In this document: positions 50,301 to 58,959 of the stretch, piece by piece
How positions within the stretch are numbered: position 1 is the first letter of the stretch
How the letters are laid out: each line of letters begins with the position of its first letter
NCBI GenBank assembly: GCA_044432745.1
Contig: JAWXUH010000001.1
Location: 186,001-250,000, forward strand
DNA from: CAKOSP01 sp044432745
Lineage (GTDB): Bacteria > Bacillota_I > Bacilli_A > RF39 > UBA660
DNA: 64,000 nucleotides
Reading direction: 5' to 3'
The notes under the pieces: model-generated
Database searches by the model: none
The model's input: only the letters and a program-made list of their open reading frames with translations
Told to the model about the DNA's origin: nothing
Program-made: the position numbers and the translations under genes

Positions 50301-50888
50301 TTATTTAATATTTATGCCATTACTTTCTAAAAATATACATCCCGCCTCGTGACTTATAGTACAACCTTTTAGATATTTCAATTCAATATTTAATCTTTTT
50401 ATGTCATTGTCTTTTAAATCAATGCCTGATAAACTGGTTTTTATAAATGTTATATCTCCTAAGTTATTATTATCAAAATTCACAAAATTTATTTTTGTAT
50501 CAATAAATTCTCCACAATTTAGATTAGATTCTTTAAATTCACTTTTTATTATTTTAGTTTCTACAAACCTTGTATAATCTAAACGCGATTCACTAATATT
50601 AACATTATTTAGCGTACACGAAGAAAAATTACAACCCGTCATCTTAGAATCTATTATTTTACAGTTATGTATACCTATTTTTGAAAAATTGCAATTAGAA
50701 AAGTTACATGATCTAAAATAACAATTACTAATGTTTATTTTTTCTAATTCATTATACGATAAATCACATTTTACAAATTCACAATTTTCTATTAATTTAG
50801 CTTCTTCATACAAAATTTTTATTATTTCGTTTTCGAATTTATAATTTTCTATTTGTTCATTTATTTTTGCTATTTCATTAAATTTCAT
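50301..50888 (-). CDS. Pentapeptide-repeat protein
   Basis: About 195 residues after the ATG at 50888, which overlaps the truB end by 11 bases. From residue 35 onward the chain follows a five-residue periodicity with aromatic or Leu/Ile at the centre (NCYFRSCNFSNCNFSKIG, GCNFSSCTLNNVNISES, ESNLNCGEFIDTKINFVNF), giving about 25 coils of a right-handed beta-helix. Many repeats carry Cys. Such proteins can mimic DNA; the Qnr family protects gyrase, but nothing here shows that specifically. Last gene of the translation operon. Confidence 0.82.
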   Translation of the reverse strand: MKFNEIAKINEQIENYKFENEIIKILYEEAKLIENCEFVKCDLSYNELEKINISNCYFRSCNFSNCNFSKIGIHNCKIIDSKMTGCNFSSCTLNNVNISESRLDYTRFVETKIIKSEFKESNLNCGEFIDTKINFVNFDNNNLGDITFIKTSLSGIDLKDNDIKRLNIELKYLKGCTISHEAGCIFLESNGINIK

Positions 50889-51732
50889 TTTCAATCTTTA
50901 GCAATACACTCATTCTTCCTATTGAATCAGTAAATTCATATATAGCAATTTCTTCTTCTTTATTCATAATTATGTATTTTCCATCTTTTACATTTTTATT
51001 TATCTTTGTACCATTTTTCACTTTAAACAATTCGTCTTCTGTTACTATTATTTCTTCATAACATAAAATATCTCTTGCATTTAACAATTTGTAGTTACCT
51101 TGTTTTATATCATCTAAAGTGTAAGATTCTTCTAGACAAACTTTACCTTGTTTAGTTCTTATTAAAGAAGACATGACACCATCATGATTGAAATTTTTAC
51201 AAACATCATATATTAAACTTCTTATATATGTACCTTTTGATACTAATGTTTTAAATTCAAATTCATCTTCTGAAAAACTTAATAATTCAGTTTCTAAAAT
51301 ATTTACTTCTCTTACTGGTAAATCTACTTTTTCATTATTTCTTGCGTATTCATATAATTTTTTTCCGTTTATTTTAACTGCACTATATATTGGAACTTGT
51401 TGTTCATATTTTTTAGTAAAATAATTAAGTGAAGTTAATACTTCACTTTTTGTTGTACCCACATTACTTGTTCCCAAAATATTTCCCGTTGTATCAAGTG
51501 TATCTGTTGTGATTCCTAATTTTACTCCAGCGATATATTCTTTGTTTTCACTTGTAATATAATCTACTAACTTTGTATATCTTCCTATGCAAATTATCAA
51601 AACTCCTGTTGCCATCGGATCTAGTGTGCCAGTATGACCTACTTTTTTAGTATTAAATATCTTACATATACTATTTACTACGTCTCTACTAGTTACTCCT
51701 TTATCTTTGGATACTACAATTATTCCCTTCAT
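50878..51732 (-). CDS. truB: tRNA pseudouridine-55 synthase
   Basis: Makes pseudouridine 55 in the T-loop. 284 residues: GIIVVSKDKGVTSRDVVNSI, KVGHTGTLDPMATGVLIICIGRYTKL with the catalytic Asp in GTLDP, then QVPIYSAVKINGKKLYEYAR and SKGTYIRSLIYDV, and a C-terminal PUA-like domain. Its start lies 32 bases inside the preceding 190-aa gene with a weak ribosome-binding site, indicating coupling. Confidence 0.96.
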   Translation of the reverse strand: MKGIIVVSKDKGVTSRDVVNSICKIFNTKKVGHTGTLDPMATGVLIICIGRYTKLVDYITSENKEYIAGVKLGITTDTLDTTGNILGTSNVGTTKSEVLTSLNYFTKKYEQQVPIYSAVKINGKKLYEYARNNEKVDLPVREVNILETELLSFSEDEFEFKTLVSKGTYIRSLIYDVCKNFNHDGVMSSLIRTKQGKVCLEESYTLDDIKQGNYKLLNARDILCYEEIIVTEDELFKVKNGTKINKNVKDGKYIIMNKEEEIAIYEFTDSIGRMSVLLKIENEI

Positions 51733-52273
51733 CTACAACTTCTTTCTTTTTACAATTTTTAACTGCAATTCTTGTATAAGTATCAATATCATAATCATCG
51801 TAATAAAAATTATAACCGCATGTTTTCAAAACTTCTATATATACATAATTATTATCGTGACATTCTATTGATAATTCTTCTTTATTATAATTTTCAGCGA
51901 TAACTTCGAAACAAGAAAGAACTGTTGTATAAATTCTCTTTTGATCATTTTCAGAAACTTTTTCTTCTACAAATAATACCTCAGGAATATGTATTTTTTC
52001 ATCTTCAAAAGTTGCTATAACAAAATGTCCTACTACCTTCTTATTTTCTTGCTCAACCTCAACTATTTCATAAACAGGATATTGTAATTCTACAATATCA
52101 TTTATTCTATTAGAAGTTTGATTTTTATAATCTCCTACTTTACTACATAATCTACTACTTAGTTTACCAACAAATTTATTTTCTTTAATATACATACTTT
52201 CAAGTCTTGTTCGAAATTCACTAATTAATTGTTTGTCAAATTCTACTTTGTTTATTCTAAAATTTTTTTCCAT
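51701..52273 (-). CDS. Unknown protein in the nusA-infB operon
   Basis: 190 residues, no confident family. NKKVVGHFVIATFEDEKIHIPEVLFVEEKVSENDQKRIYTTVLSCFEVIAENYNKEELSIECHDNNYVYIEVLKTCGYNFYYDDY has the strand-helix pattern and late GYNFYYDDY of a GNAT acetyltransferase, but the acetyl-CoA loop is not evident. It sits between rbfA and truB, which are usually adjacent, and overlaps truB. That position suggests a translation or tRNA-linked role (inference). Confidence 0.7.
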   Translation of the reverse strand: MEKNFRINKVEFDKQLISEFRTRLESMYIKENKFVGKLSSRLCSKVGDYKNQTSNRINDIVELQYPVYEIVEVEQENKKVVGHFVIATFEDEKIHIPEVLFVEEKVSENDQKRIYTTVLSCFEVIAENYNKEELSIECHDNNYVYIEVLKTCGYNFYYDDYDIDTYTRIAVKNCKKKEVVDEGNNCSIQR

Positions 52274-52299
52274 TTTAAATCCCCCCTTTGTTTAATTTT

Positions 52300-52638
52300 T
52301 TATTTATTCATATTGTGTATGATTTTTTCAATCTTATTACCATGTTCAATTGTATCATCATATCTAAATCTTATTGCCGGTGTATGTCTTAAATCTATCA
52401 TATGACATAATTTACTTCTCATAAAACCTGCCGCATCATTTACCATTTCTGTGATTTCTTCAACTGTTTTGTCACCTAAATAAGTAAAAAATACATTTGC
52501 ATAACTTAAATCACTTGTAACTTTACAGTCTGTAATTGTTATCTTTTTAATTTCCTCATCTTCGATTTCTGTCAAAATTATTTGATTAACATATCTTAAT
52601 ATTTCTGTTGAAATTCTTTCTATTTTATGCCCAGCCAT
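52300..52638 (-). CDS. rbfA: 30S ribosome-binding factor A
   Basis: Cold-shock 16S maturation factor, 112 residues, KH-like fold. KIERISTEILRYVNQIILTEI, ITITDCKVTSDLSYANVFFTYLG and LRHTPAIRFRYDDTIEHG are typical. Its start codon overlaps the infB stop by one base. Confidence 0.96.
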   Translation of the reverse strand: MAGHKIERISTEILRYVNQIILTEIEDEEIKKITITDCKVTSDLSYANVFFTYLGDKTVEEITEMVNDAAGFMRSKLCHMIDLRHTPAIRFRYDDTIEHGNKIEKIIHNMNK

Positions 52639-54740
52639 TAGAATTTTACCTCTACTTTTTCATAAAATTCTAATATATCTTTTTCTTGAATATCTGAGAA
52701 ATCACTAATCGTAATACCACATTCATATCCTTTTTTAACTTCTTTAACAGTGTCTTTTTCTCTTTGTACACTTGCTACTTTTGTTTCACCAATTTCTTTT
52801 TCATTTCTTATAATTTTACAAATAGCACCTTTTTGTACTTTACCATCTGTTATATACGATCCAGCTATATTACCAATCTTAGAAAATGTAAATATTTTTC
52901 TAATTTCAGCTCTTCCAAGAAACACTTCTTCAAACACTGGTTCTAACATACCTTTCATTGCACCTTCTAAGTCTTCAATTAGTTTATAGATTATATTATA
53001 TTCTCTAATTTCAACTCCGTATCCTTTAGCACAATCTTTAACTGTCATATTAACATCAACGTTAAATCCAATTACTATTGCATTACCTGCACTTGCTAGT
53101 GAAATATCTGCTTCACTTACAGCTCCGATTCCACTTCTTATTACTTTAACTAATACTCCATTCATATTAATTTTTTCTAAACTTGCTTTAACAGCTTCCT
53201 CAGATCCTTTTACATCTGCTTTAAGTACAATGTTAATATATTTATTATCATCATCTATTGTTGCAAATAAATCATCTAACGTTACTGGTTTTTTAATCAT
53301 TTCTTTTTCTTTTTTGATATTTAATCTTTTTGTAGCTATTTTCTTAGCTTCAGAATCTTGTTCGAAAGCCATGAATTTATCTCCAGCTTCTGGATTAGAA
53401 CTTAAACCAGTGATTTCAACTGGTGTACTTGGTCCTGCTTCTAATATAGATTCACCCATATCATTTTTCATTGATCTTACTTTTGCATAACTTGTTCCAA
53501 CTACTAGTGGATCACCTATTCTTAAAGTACCATTTTGTATCAATAATGCTCCTATACCACCTACATTTTTATCAGTTCTTGATTCAATAACTGCTCCTAT
53601 AGCATATCTATTTGGATTAGCTTTATATTCATTTACTTCTGCTATTGCTAAAATATTATCTAATAAATAATCTATTCCTTCACCTGTCATTGCAGAAATA
53701 TTTATAAAAGGATATTCTCCTCCCCAAGATTCTGGTGTCATATTTGCATCTGCCATTTCAGTCATTACTTTTTCAATATTTGCATCTGGTTTATCTATTT
53801 TATTTACTGCTACAATTATAGGTACTCCTGCTGCTTTAGCATGATCTATTGCTTCTCTTGTTTGTGGCATTACACCATCATCAGCTGCTACTATAACAAT
53901 AACTATATCAGTTATACTTGCTCCTCTTGCTCTCATATTCGTAAATGCAGCATGTCCTGGAGTATCTATAAATGAAATTTTTTCTCCGTTATATTCAATT
54001 TGATATGCACCGATTGCTTGAGTAATTCCTCCAGCTTCTCCTGTTGCAATTTTACTTTTTCTAATATAATCCAATAAACTAGTTTTACCATGGTCAACAT
54101 GTCCCATTATTGTAACTACTGGTGGTCTTTTTGTTAAATCTTCATTTGCATCACAAATTTCATATTCTTCAAAATTTGATACGTCTACTGTTACTTCAGT
54201 TTTTAATACTTTTTTATATTCATCTGCTAACATTGAAGCAATATCAAAATCGATTGAATCATTTATTCCAATCATAATACCTAGTGGTATTAATTTTTTT
54301 ATCATGTCTGCTGGATTAACTTGCATTAACTCTGCTAATGAATACAATGACATTCCTTCTTTATATAAAACAGATGCTTCTTCTGCATTGTTTTTTTGTA
54401 ATTTACTTTTATTTTTATATAGTTCTTTTTTTCCTTGTTTAAAAATCTCAGTATTTACTTCTTTTTTCTTTATTTTTTCTTTTTTTCCTTTAGCAGTTAA
54501 CTTATCTGTTAATTTATTATTATTAACAATATTTTCAACTACTTCCTCTATTTCTTCGTCTTCATCAAAAGTTATTTCATCATCCGTACTTATTAAATTA
54601 ATTGAATTATCAAGCATAATAATATCATCTTCACTTAATAAATCCTCTGCTTTTGTAACTTTTATGTCTAAAAAGACACACTCCTTTAATACCTCAGCGA
54701 TACTTAAATTCACATCATCTGCATAATTTTTAACTGTCAT
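52638..54740 (-). CDS. infB: Translation initiation factor IF-2
   Basis: GTPase that brings fMet-tRNA to the 30S subunit. About 700 residues: a short N-terminal IF2N region (TVKNYADDVNLSIAEVLKECVFLDIKV), a second IF2N module (SLAELMQVNPADMIKKLIPLG), the G domain (GHVDHGKTSLLDYIR, DTPGHAAFTNMRARG, NKIDKP), and domains II-IV. The N-terminal extension is short for a Firmicute. The frame extends to a GTG at 54752, but AAGGTGG is eight bases before the ATG at 54740. Confidence 0.98.
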   Translation of the reverse strand: MTVKNYADDVNLSIAEVLKECVFLDIKVTKAEDLLSEDDIIMLDNSINLISTDDEITFDEDEEIEEVVENIVNNNKLTDKLTAKGKKEKIKKKEVNTEIFKQGKKELYKNKSKLQKNNAEEASVLYKEGMSLYSLAELMQVNPADMIKKLIPLGIMIGINDSIDFDIASMLADEYKKVLKTEVTVDVSNFEEYEICDANEDLTKRPPVVTIMGHVDHGKTSLLDYIRKSKIATGEAGGITQAIGAYQIEYNGEKISFIDTPGHAAFTNMRARGASITDIVIVIVAADDGVMPQTREAIDHAKAAGVPIIVAVNKIDKPDANIEKVMTEMADANMTPESWGGEYPFINISAMTGEGIDYLLDNILAIAEVNEYKANPNRYAIGAVIESRTDKNVGGIGALLIQNGTLRIGDPLVVGTSYAKVRSMKNDMGESILEAGPSTPVEITGLSSNPEAGDKFMAFEQDSEAKKIATKRLNIKKEKEMIKKPVTLDDLFATIDDDNKYINIVLKADVKGSEEAVKASLEKINMNGVLVKVIRSGIGAVSEADISLASAGNAIVIGFNVDVNMTVKDCAKGYGVEIREYNIIYKLIEDLEGAMKGMLEPVFEEVFLGRAEIRKIFTFSKIGNIAGSYITDGKVQKGAICKIIRNEKEIGETKVASVQREKDTVKEVKKGYECGITISDFSDIQEKDILEFYEKVEVKF

Positions 54741-54758
54741 TATATTTTCCACCTTTCT

Positions 54759-55022
54759 TTAAATGTTTATATATTTTTTCAATTCTTCGTATATTTCCTT
54801 ATCTATATCAATATCAAAAACTTTAGATAATACATTTCTTTTAGAAGCTTTTTCCATAACTTCTAAATCTTTTTTTAAATATACACCTCTACCATTTAGT
54901 TTACCAGTTGGATCTATTTCTACATTTCCTTCTGGAGTTTTCACAACTCTAATAAGATTTTGTTTTTCAAATCTTTCTCTAGTAACTGCGCACATTCTCA
55001 TTGGTATTTTTTTAGTCTTCAT
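54759..55022 (-). CDS. ylxR: YlxR family (DUF448) RNA-binding protein
   Basis: 87 residues. MRMCAVTRERFEKQNLIRVVK, GRGVYLKKDLEVMEKASKRNVL and the C-terminal basic helix match YlxR, which lies between nusA and infB in most Firmicutes. The ATG at 55022 overlaps the nusA end by 11 bases. The ylxQ (L7Ae-like) gene usually found next to it is absent; infB follows directly. Confidence 0.94.
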   Translation of the reverse strand: MKTKKIPMRMCAVTRERFEKQNLIRVVKTPEGNVEIDPTGKLNGRGVYLKKDLEVMEKASKRNVLSKVFDIDIDKEIYEELKKYINI

Positions 55023-56127
55023 TTCCAACCTTGTTTAATTCTTCTAAAGTTTTTATGTTTAATCTATATCTAGTTAATTTACTTGCTAACTTAATATTAC
55101 TTCCTCTTTTACCAATAGCTAATGATAAATTATCACTATTTACTATTACAAGTGCTTCACGAGTTTCTGCATCAGTAATGTTTACAATAACATCTTTTGC
55201 TGGCGCTAAAGCATTTTTGATATATTCTTCGTCATTTTCAGAATATAAAATTAAATCTACTCTTTCTTTTCCTAGTTCTTTTAGAATACTTGCTATTCTA
55301 CATCCTTTTTGTCCTATACATGAACCAATAGCATCAATCTTAGGATTTGTTGAATACACTGCAAGTTTACTTCTTACACCTGGTTCTCTTACACACATTC
55401 CTACTACTATATCTCCAGAAACCATTTCTGGGATTTCATGTTCAAATAATCTTTTTACAAAATTGTAATGTTTTCTTGACACAAATACAAGTGATCCTTT
55501 TGGATTATCTTCTATTTTTGTAACGTATACTTTAATATTCATTCCAATTTCGATTTCTTCTCCTGGTATAAGTTCATTTTTAGATAAAATACCACGTACT
55601 TTTCCTAAATCAATATAGAAATTTCTTGCATCTTCCATAGCTACCATTCCAACTAATAGTTCATCACATTTATCTCTAAATTCTTCAATAATCATAGCTT
55701 TTTCTATTTCTCTTATTTTTTGAACCATTACTTGTTTTGCAGTTCCTGCTGCTACTCTACCAAAATCATCTGGTGTTACTTCAAGTTCTATCTCATCACC
55801 TATTTGAGCATCTGCTTTAAATTCATATGCATCTTCTAATAATATTTGAGCATCTTTATTTATAGCTGGGGGAATTATTATAAATTCTCCTTCTTCATCT
55901 ACTGATTCTTCTCCGTCATCATAATCATCTACAACTATTAAGTAAGAAAATACTTTAACAATTCCATTTTCTCTATTTATTTCAACTCTAACATTTGTTT
56001 TAGAATCAAAATTTTTCTTATATGCTGTTTGTAATGCTAGTTCTAATGATTCATATATATACTCTGGATCAATTCCTCTTTCTTGAACTAATGCATTAAG
56101 TGCATCAACAAACTTTTCACTATTCAT
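55012..56127 (-). CDS. nusA: Transcription elongation/termination factor NusA
   Basis: 371 residues: N-terminal RNAP-binding domain (about 1-130), S1 domain (DELLVGMVAMEDARNFYIDLGKVRGIL), and two KH domains (AIGSCIGQKGCRIASILKEL; NLSLAIGKRGSNIKLASKLT). It ends after the second KH domain, with no acidic C-terminal repeats, as usual in Bacilli. The start overlaps rimP by eight bases. Confidence 0.97.
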   Translation of the reverse strand: MNSEKFVDALNALVQERGIDPEYIYESLELALQTAYKKNFDSKTNVRVEINRENGIVKVFSYLIVVDDYDDGEESVDEEGEFIIIPPAINKDAQILLEDAYEFKADAQIGDEIELEVTPDDFGRVAAGTAKQVMVQKIREIEKAMIIEEFRDKCDELLVGMVAMEDARNFYIDLGKVRGILSKNELIPGEEIEIGMNIKVYVTKIEDNPKGSLVFVSRKHYNFVKRLFEHEIPEMVSGDIVVGMCVREPGVRSKLAVYSTNPKIDAIGSCIGQKGCRIASILKELGKERVDLILYSENDEEYIKNALAPAKDVIVNITDAETREALVIVNSDNLSLAIGKRGSNIKLASKLTRYRLNIKTLEELNKVGNED

Positions 56128-56383
56128 TTTCTTTTCCTCTTTCTTTACTTATTACATCTAATATGTAATTATCTTGATCTTTATCAATTCCGTCTAATAT
56201 CTTACTAACTATTTTGCTAACTTCAACTATTGCATCTAAATCAATTCCACTTTCTTTGTCTACTACTACAGTTAAAAATCCATTTTTATTCTTTTCATAA
56301 AAATATATTTCGTCTATAACAATATCAATTTCTTTCATTGGTTTTTCAAGCAATTCTTTTAGTTCTTCAATTAATTTATCCAC
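56120..56383 (-). CDS. rimP: Truncated RimP-like ribosome maturation factor (N-terminal domain only)
   Basis: 87 residues against about 150 normally. VVDKESGIDLDAIVEVSKIVSKILDGID matches the RimP N-terminal domain (DkexGIxldDCxxvSrxisxxLD). The conserved EVSSPGldRPL is replaced by DVISKERGKENE and the stop, so the C-terminal SH3-like domain is missing. nusA begins inside the last codons, so no sequencing gap is evident. Its position before nusA supports the assignment. Confidence 0.85.
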   Translation of the reverse strand: MDKLIEELKELLEKPMKEIDIVIDEIYFYEKNKNGFLTVVVDKESGIDLDAIVEVSKIVSKILDGIDKDQDNYILDVISKERGKENE

Positions 56384-56411
56384 ATATCCTCCTCAAAAAA
56401 TTAATAATAAA

Positions 56412-56440
56412 AGTGACGCCGGTAAAGGCCTCACTTAAAT
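56412..56440 (-). terminator. Hairpin terminator upstream of rimP, downstream of the 267-aa gene
   Basis: On the minus strand AAGTGA pairs with TCACTT and GCC with GGC inside, separated by a G-G mismatch. A U-rich stretch follows. It separates the rimP operon from the upstream gene. Confidence 0.6.
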
Positions 56441-56488
56441 ACATTCTTAGTATATCATATACTTTTAAAAATTACAAACATAGATATG

Positions 56489-57292
56489 TTATTTTTTACT
56501 TGCATCAATAATTATTTTTTCTTCTATTTTAATTTGACTTTCTTTTTCCAAACAAGATATAGAATTGTAAATATTTCTTTCTTCTATTTCACAACTAAAT
56601 ACTTTTAACTCTACTTTAAACCTTCTACCACTTATTAACATAATATTATATTCATATATTAAATTTTGGTCTTCGTCACATAATAATATGAAATTTTTAG
56701 TATCTTCATTCTTCGAACCTACTATCATATATTTATCTATATTATTTAATGATATTCTTTCTTTTTTTATTTGACCTATTCCATCAACTATAGAATTTCT
56801 ATAATTATACTCTTCTTCTAGTTCTTCATTACTAGGAAACGATAAGTTATCTAATAATTTTCCATCTTCTAAATTTTCTATATATATATAACCTTTATAA
56901 TAATCATATATATATTTTCCTTTTTTTCCTACTTCATTTGCTTTTATAAATTTGTCTAGATTTTCTTTATCATATTCATTTTCAAATTTTTTTATTTGTT
57001 TTAGTTCACCAAACACTAAGTATATTTCTGATTTTTTTTCTATTATGTATAAATATTTTATATGTACTGATAACAATCTTATAGAAAAAAAATACTGCTT
57101 ACCTATTTCTAGTGTACATACAGTTTTTTTTTCAGAAGAGATTTTTACATTGTTTTTTTCTATACTCATTTCTTGATTTTGATAAAATATAACTTCTTTA
57201 AAATCACACAATATCATTTCAATATAATTATATAAATCCAATTCTACTTTATTATTTTCTAATCTAGTTGGATTTACTTTTATTATTTTCAC
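56489..57292 (-). CDS. Hypothetical protein, 267 aa
   Basis: No family recognised. Mixed alpha/beta, charged, no signal peptide or membrane segment. KYIYDYYKGYIYIENLEDGKLLDNLSF and FILLCDEDQNLIYEYNIMLISGRRFKVELKVFSCEIE suggest beta-rich repeats. It lies between trpS (22 bases upstream) and rimP, on the same strand, and is likely co-transcribed with trpS. Confidence 0.65.
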   Translation of the reverse strand: MKIIKVNPTRLENNKVELDLYNYIEMILCDFKEVIFYQNQEMSIEKNNVKISSEKKTVCTLEIGKQYFFSIRLLSVHIKYLYIIEKKSEIYLVFGELKQIKKFENEYDKENLDKFIKANEVGKKGKYIYDYYKGYIYIENLEDGKLLDNLSFPSNEELEEEYNYRNSIVDGIGQIKKERISLNNIDKYMIVGSKNEDTKNFILLCDEDQNLIYEYNIMLISGRRFKVELKVFSCEIEERNIYNSISCLEKESQIKIEEKIIIDASKK

Positions 57293-57313
57293 CCTTTATT
57301 AACTCCTAATATT

Positions 57314-58294
57314 TTATTTATATAATCCCATTTTATTTTTCATTAAGTCATATTTAACTTTAGCTATTTCTGAAGTTTTCTTTGCACCTGATTCTAGCAT
57401 TTCATCTATAATGTTATCATTTTTTATTTCTTCGTATTTATCTTGTATTTTTTTAATTGATTCTATAACTATCTGAGCTACATATTTTTTTAAATCTCCA
57501 TAACCTTTTCCTTGATATTTTTCAACTATACTATCTATACTTTCGCCAGAAAAACATGACGCTATATTTATTAAATTACTTACTCCTGGTTTATTCTCCA
57601 TATCATAAGCAATTAAATTTTCACTATCCGTTGTTGCTCCCATTATCTTCTTCTTTATTTCTTCTTCTGTATCAAGAAGTGTTATAAACGATTTTTTATT
57701 TTCACTTGATTTACTCATTTTTTTAGTAGGATCTACTAAATCCATAATTTTAAGACCATTTTTTGAAATTTTTACATCTGGTATTTTAAAGGTCTCACCG
57801 TATTTATTATTAAATCTTTGTGCTAAATCTCTTGCAAGTTCTACATGTTGTTTTTGATCTATTCCTACTGGTACATAATCAACATCATATATTAATATAT
57901 CAGCTGCCATCAAGACTGGATATGTAAATAATCCAACACTAAATGATGCATTCTTTGAAGATTTATCCTTAAATTGTGTCATTCTTGATAACTCTCCAAA
58001 CATTGTATTACACTCTAATAACCATGATATATTAGTATGATATATATTCTCAGATTGTAAAAATATTGTATTTTTATTTGGATCAATTCCGCACGCTAAA
58101 TATAATGCCGCCAATTGTCTAATATTTGAATGTAAATATTCAGGATCTAATTCCACTGTTACTGCATGCATATCCGGCAAAAAAATTATAGATTCATATT
58201 CATTTTGCATATCTACCATTTGTTTTATTGAACCTAAATAATTTCCTATTGTTATAACACCCGTAGGCTGTAACCCTGTTAATATTTTCTTCAT
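57314..58294 (-). CDS. trpS: Tryptophanyl-tRNA synthetase
   Basis: Charges tRNA-Trp. The ATG at 58294 gives 326 residues starting MKKILTGLQPTGVITIGNYLGS, the usual family opening, with TIGN in place of HIGH as in other TrpRS. KKMSKSSENK is the KMSKS motif. DMHAVTV and VPVGIDQKQHVELARDLAQRFN are typical. The frame extends to 58330; GGAAGTG precedes the chosen ATG. No T-box is visible upstream. Confidence 0.96.
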   Translation of the reverse strand: MKKILTGLQPTGVITIGNYLGSIKQMVDMQNEYESIIFLPDMHAVTVELDPEYLHSNIRQLAALYLACGIDPNKNTIFLQSENIYHTNISWLLECNTMFGELSRMTQFKDKSSKNASFSVGLFTYPVLMAADILIYDVDYVPVGIDQKQHVELARDLAQRFNNKYGETFKIPDVKISKNGLKIMDLVDPTKKMSKSSENKKSFITLLDTEEEIKKKIMGATTDSENLIAYDMENKPGVSNLINIASCFSGESIDSIVEKYQGKGYGDLKKYVAQIVIESIKKIQDKYEEIKNDNIIDEMLESGAKKTSEIAKVKYDLMKNKMGLYK

Positions 58295-58360
58295 ATTTGT
58301 CACTTCCATTTCTCTTTTTAAGTATATCATAATTCACAATATTTTCAAAAAAATATGTAA

Positions 58361-58390
58361 AAAAAAAATGCTCTTTCACATTTTTTTCTA
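58361..58390 (-). terminator. Weak terminator after cotE
   Basis: AAAAAATG and CATTTTTT form an A/T-rich hairpin with a run of U on the minus strand. It is the only candidate end for the cotE transcript. Confidence 0.4.
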
Positions 58391-58897
58391 ATTTATATAA
58401 TCATCTGTTAAGTTATCTAGTTCCTCATCAATATGCTCTACTACATTTAAATCAACATAGTCATCTTCATCTTCAAGTGCCGCTATCTTGACCTTTGTAT
58501 CTCCTACAAGTTCTACTGCTAATTCCTTTTCTACTTGCAACTCTACTACTCCAGATTTAATTTCTACATTGGTAACTGTAGGTTGTTTTAAACATCTTAC
58601 TAAAATTTCTGTACCTTTACCAACTTTACTCATATTCATCTCTTCTGAATATGTAAATGTTCTAGTACACACACTAGTTTTTGAATCTTCATCATGTGAA
58701 TACCAAACGTTTACATCAAATGCTCCATCAACATATACTAGTTCATTTTTCTTAACACCATTGAATGTATGATTTATAACCCAACAACCTAATACTGTAT
58801 TTGGTAATGCCTCCGCTTCTACAACGTAATCTTCCTTACTTGTTTTTTTCCCTTTACCTATCACAGCTTTTGTAACAATTTCTCTATAATTAGACAT
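58388..58897 (-). CDS. cotE: Outer spore coat morphogenetic protein CotE
   Basis: About 169 residues. MSNYREIVTKAVIGKGKK, VLGCWVINHTF, VDGAFDVNVWYSHDEDSKT and the late VEKELAVELVGDTKVKI correspond closely to Bacillus CotE, followed by an acidic tail (DELDNLTDDYIN). It organises outer coat assembly in the mother cell. AAAGGTG sets the ATG at 58897 over an earlier GTG. In the Bacilli it marks genuine endospore formers. Confidence 0.93.
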   Translation of the reverse strand: MSNYREIVTKAVIGKGKKTSKEDYVVEAEALPNTVLGCWVINHTFNGVKKNELVYVDGAFDVNVWYSHDEDSKTSVCTRTFTYSEEMNMSKVGKGTEILVRCLKQPTVTNVEIKSGVVELQVEKELAVELVGDTKVKIAALEDEDDYVDLNVVEHIDEELDNLTDDYIN

Positions 58898-58959
58898 AAA
58901 TATCACCTTTCCTATTTTTAATTTATGCTAACTACATACAAAAATGTACTTTTTTTCTT

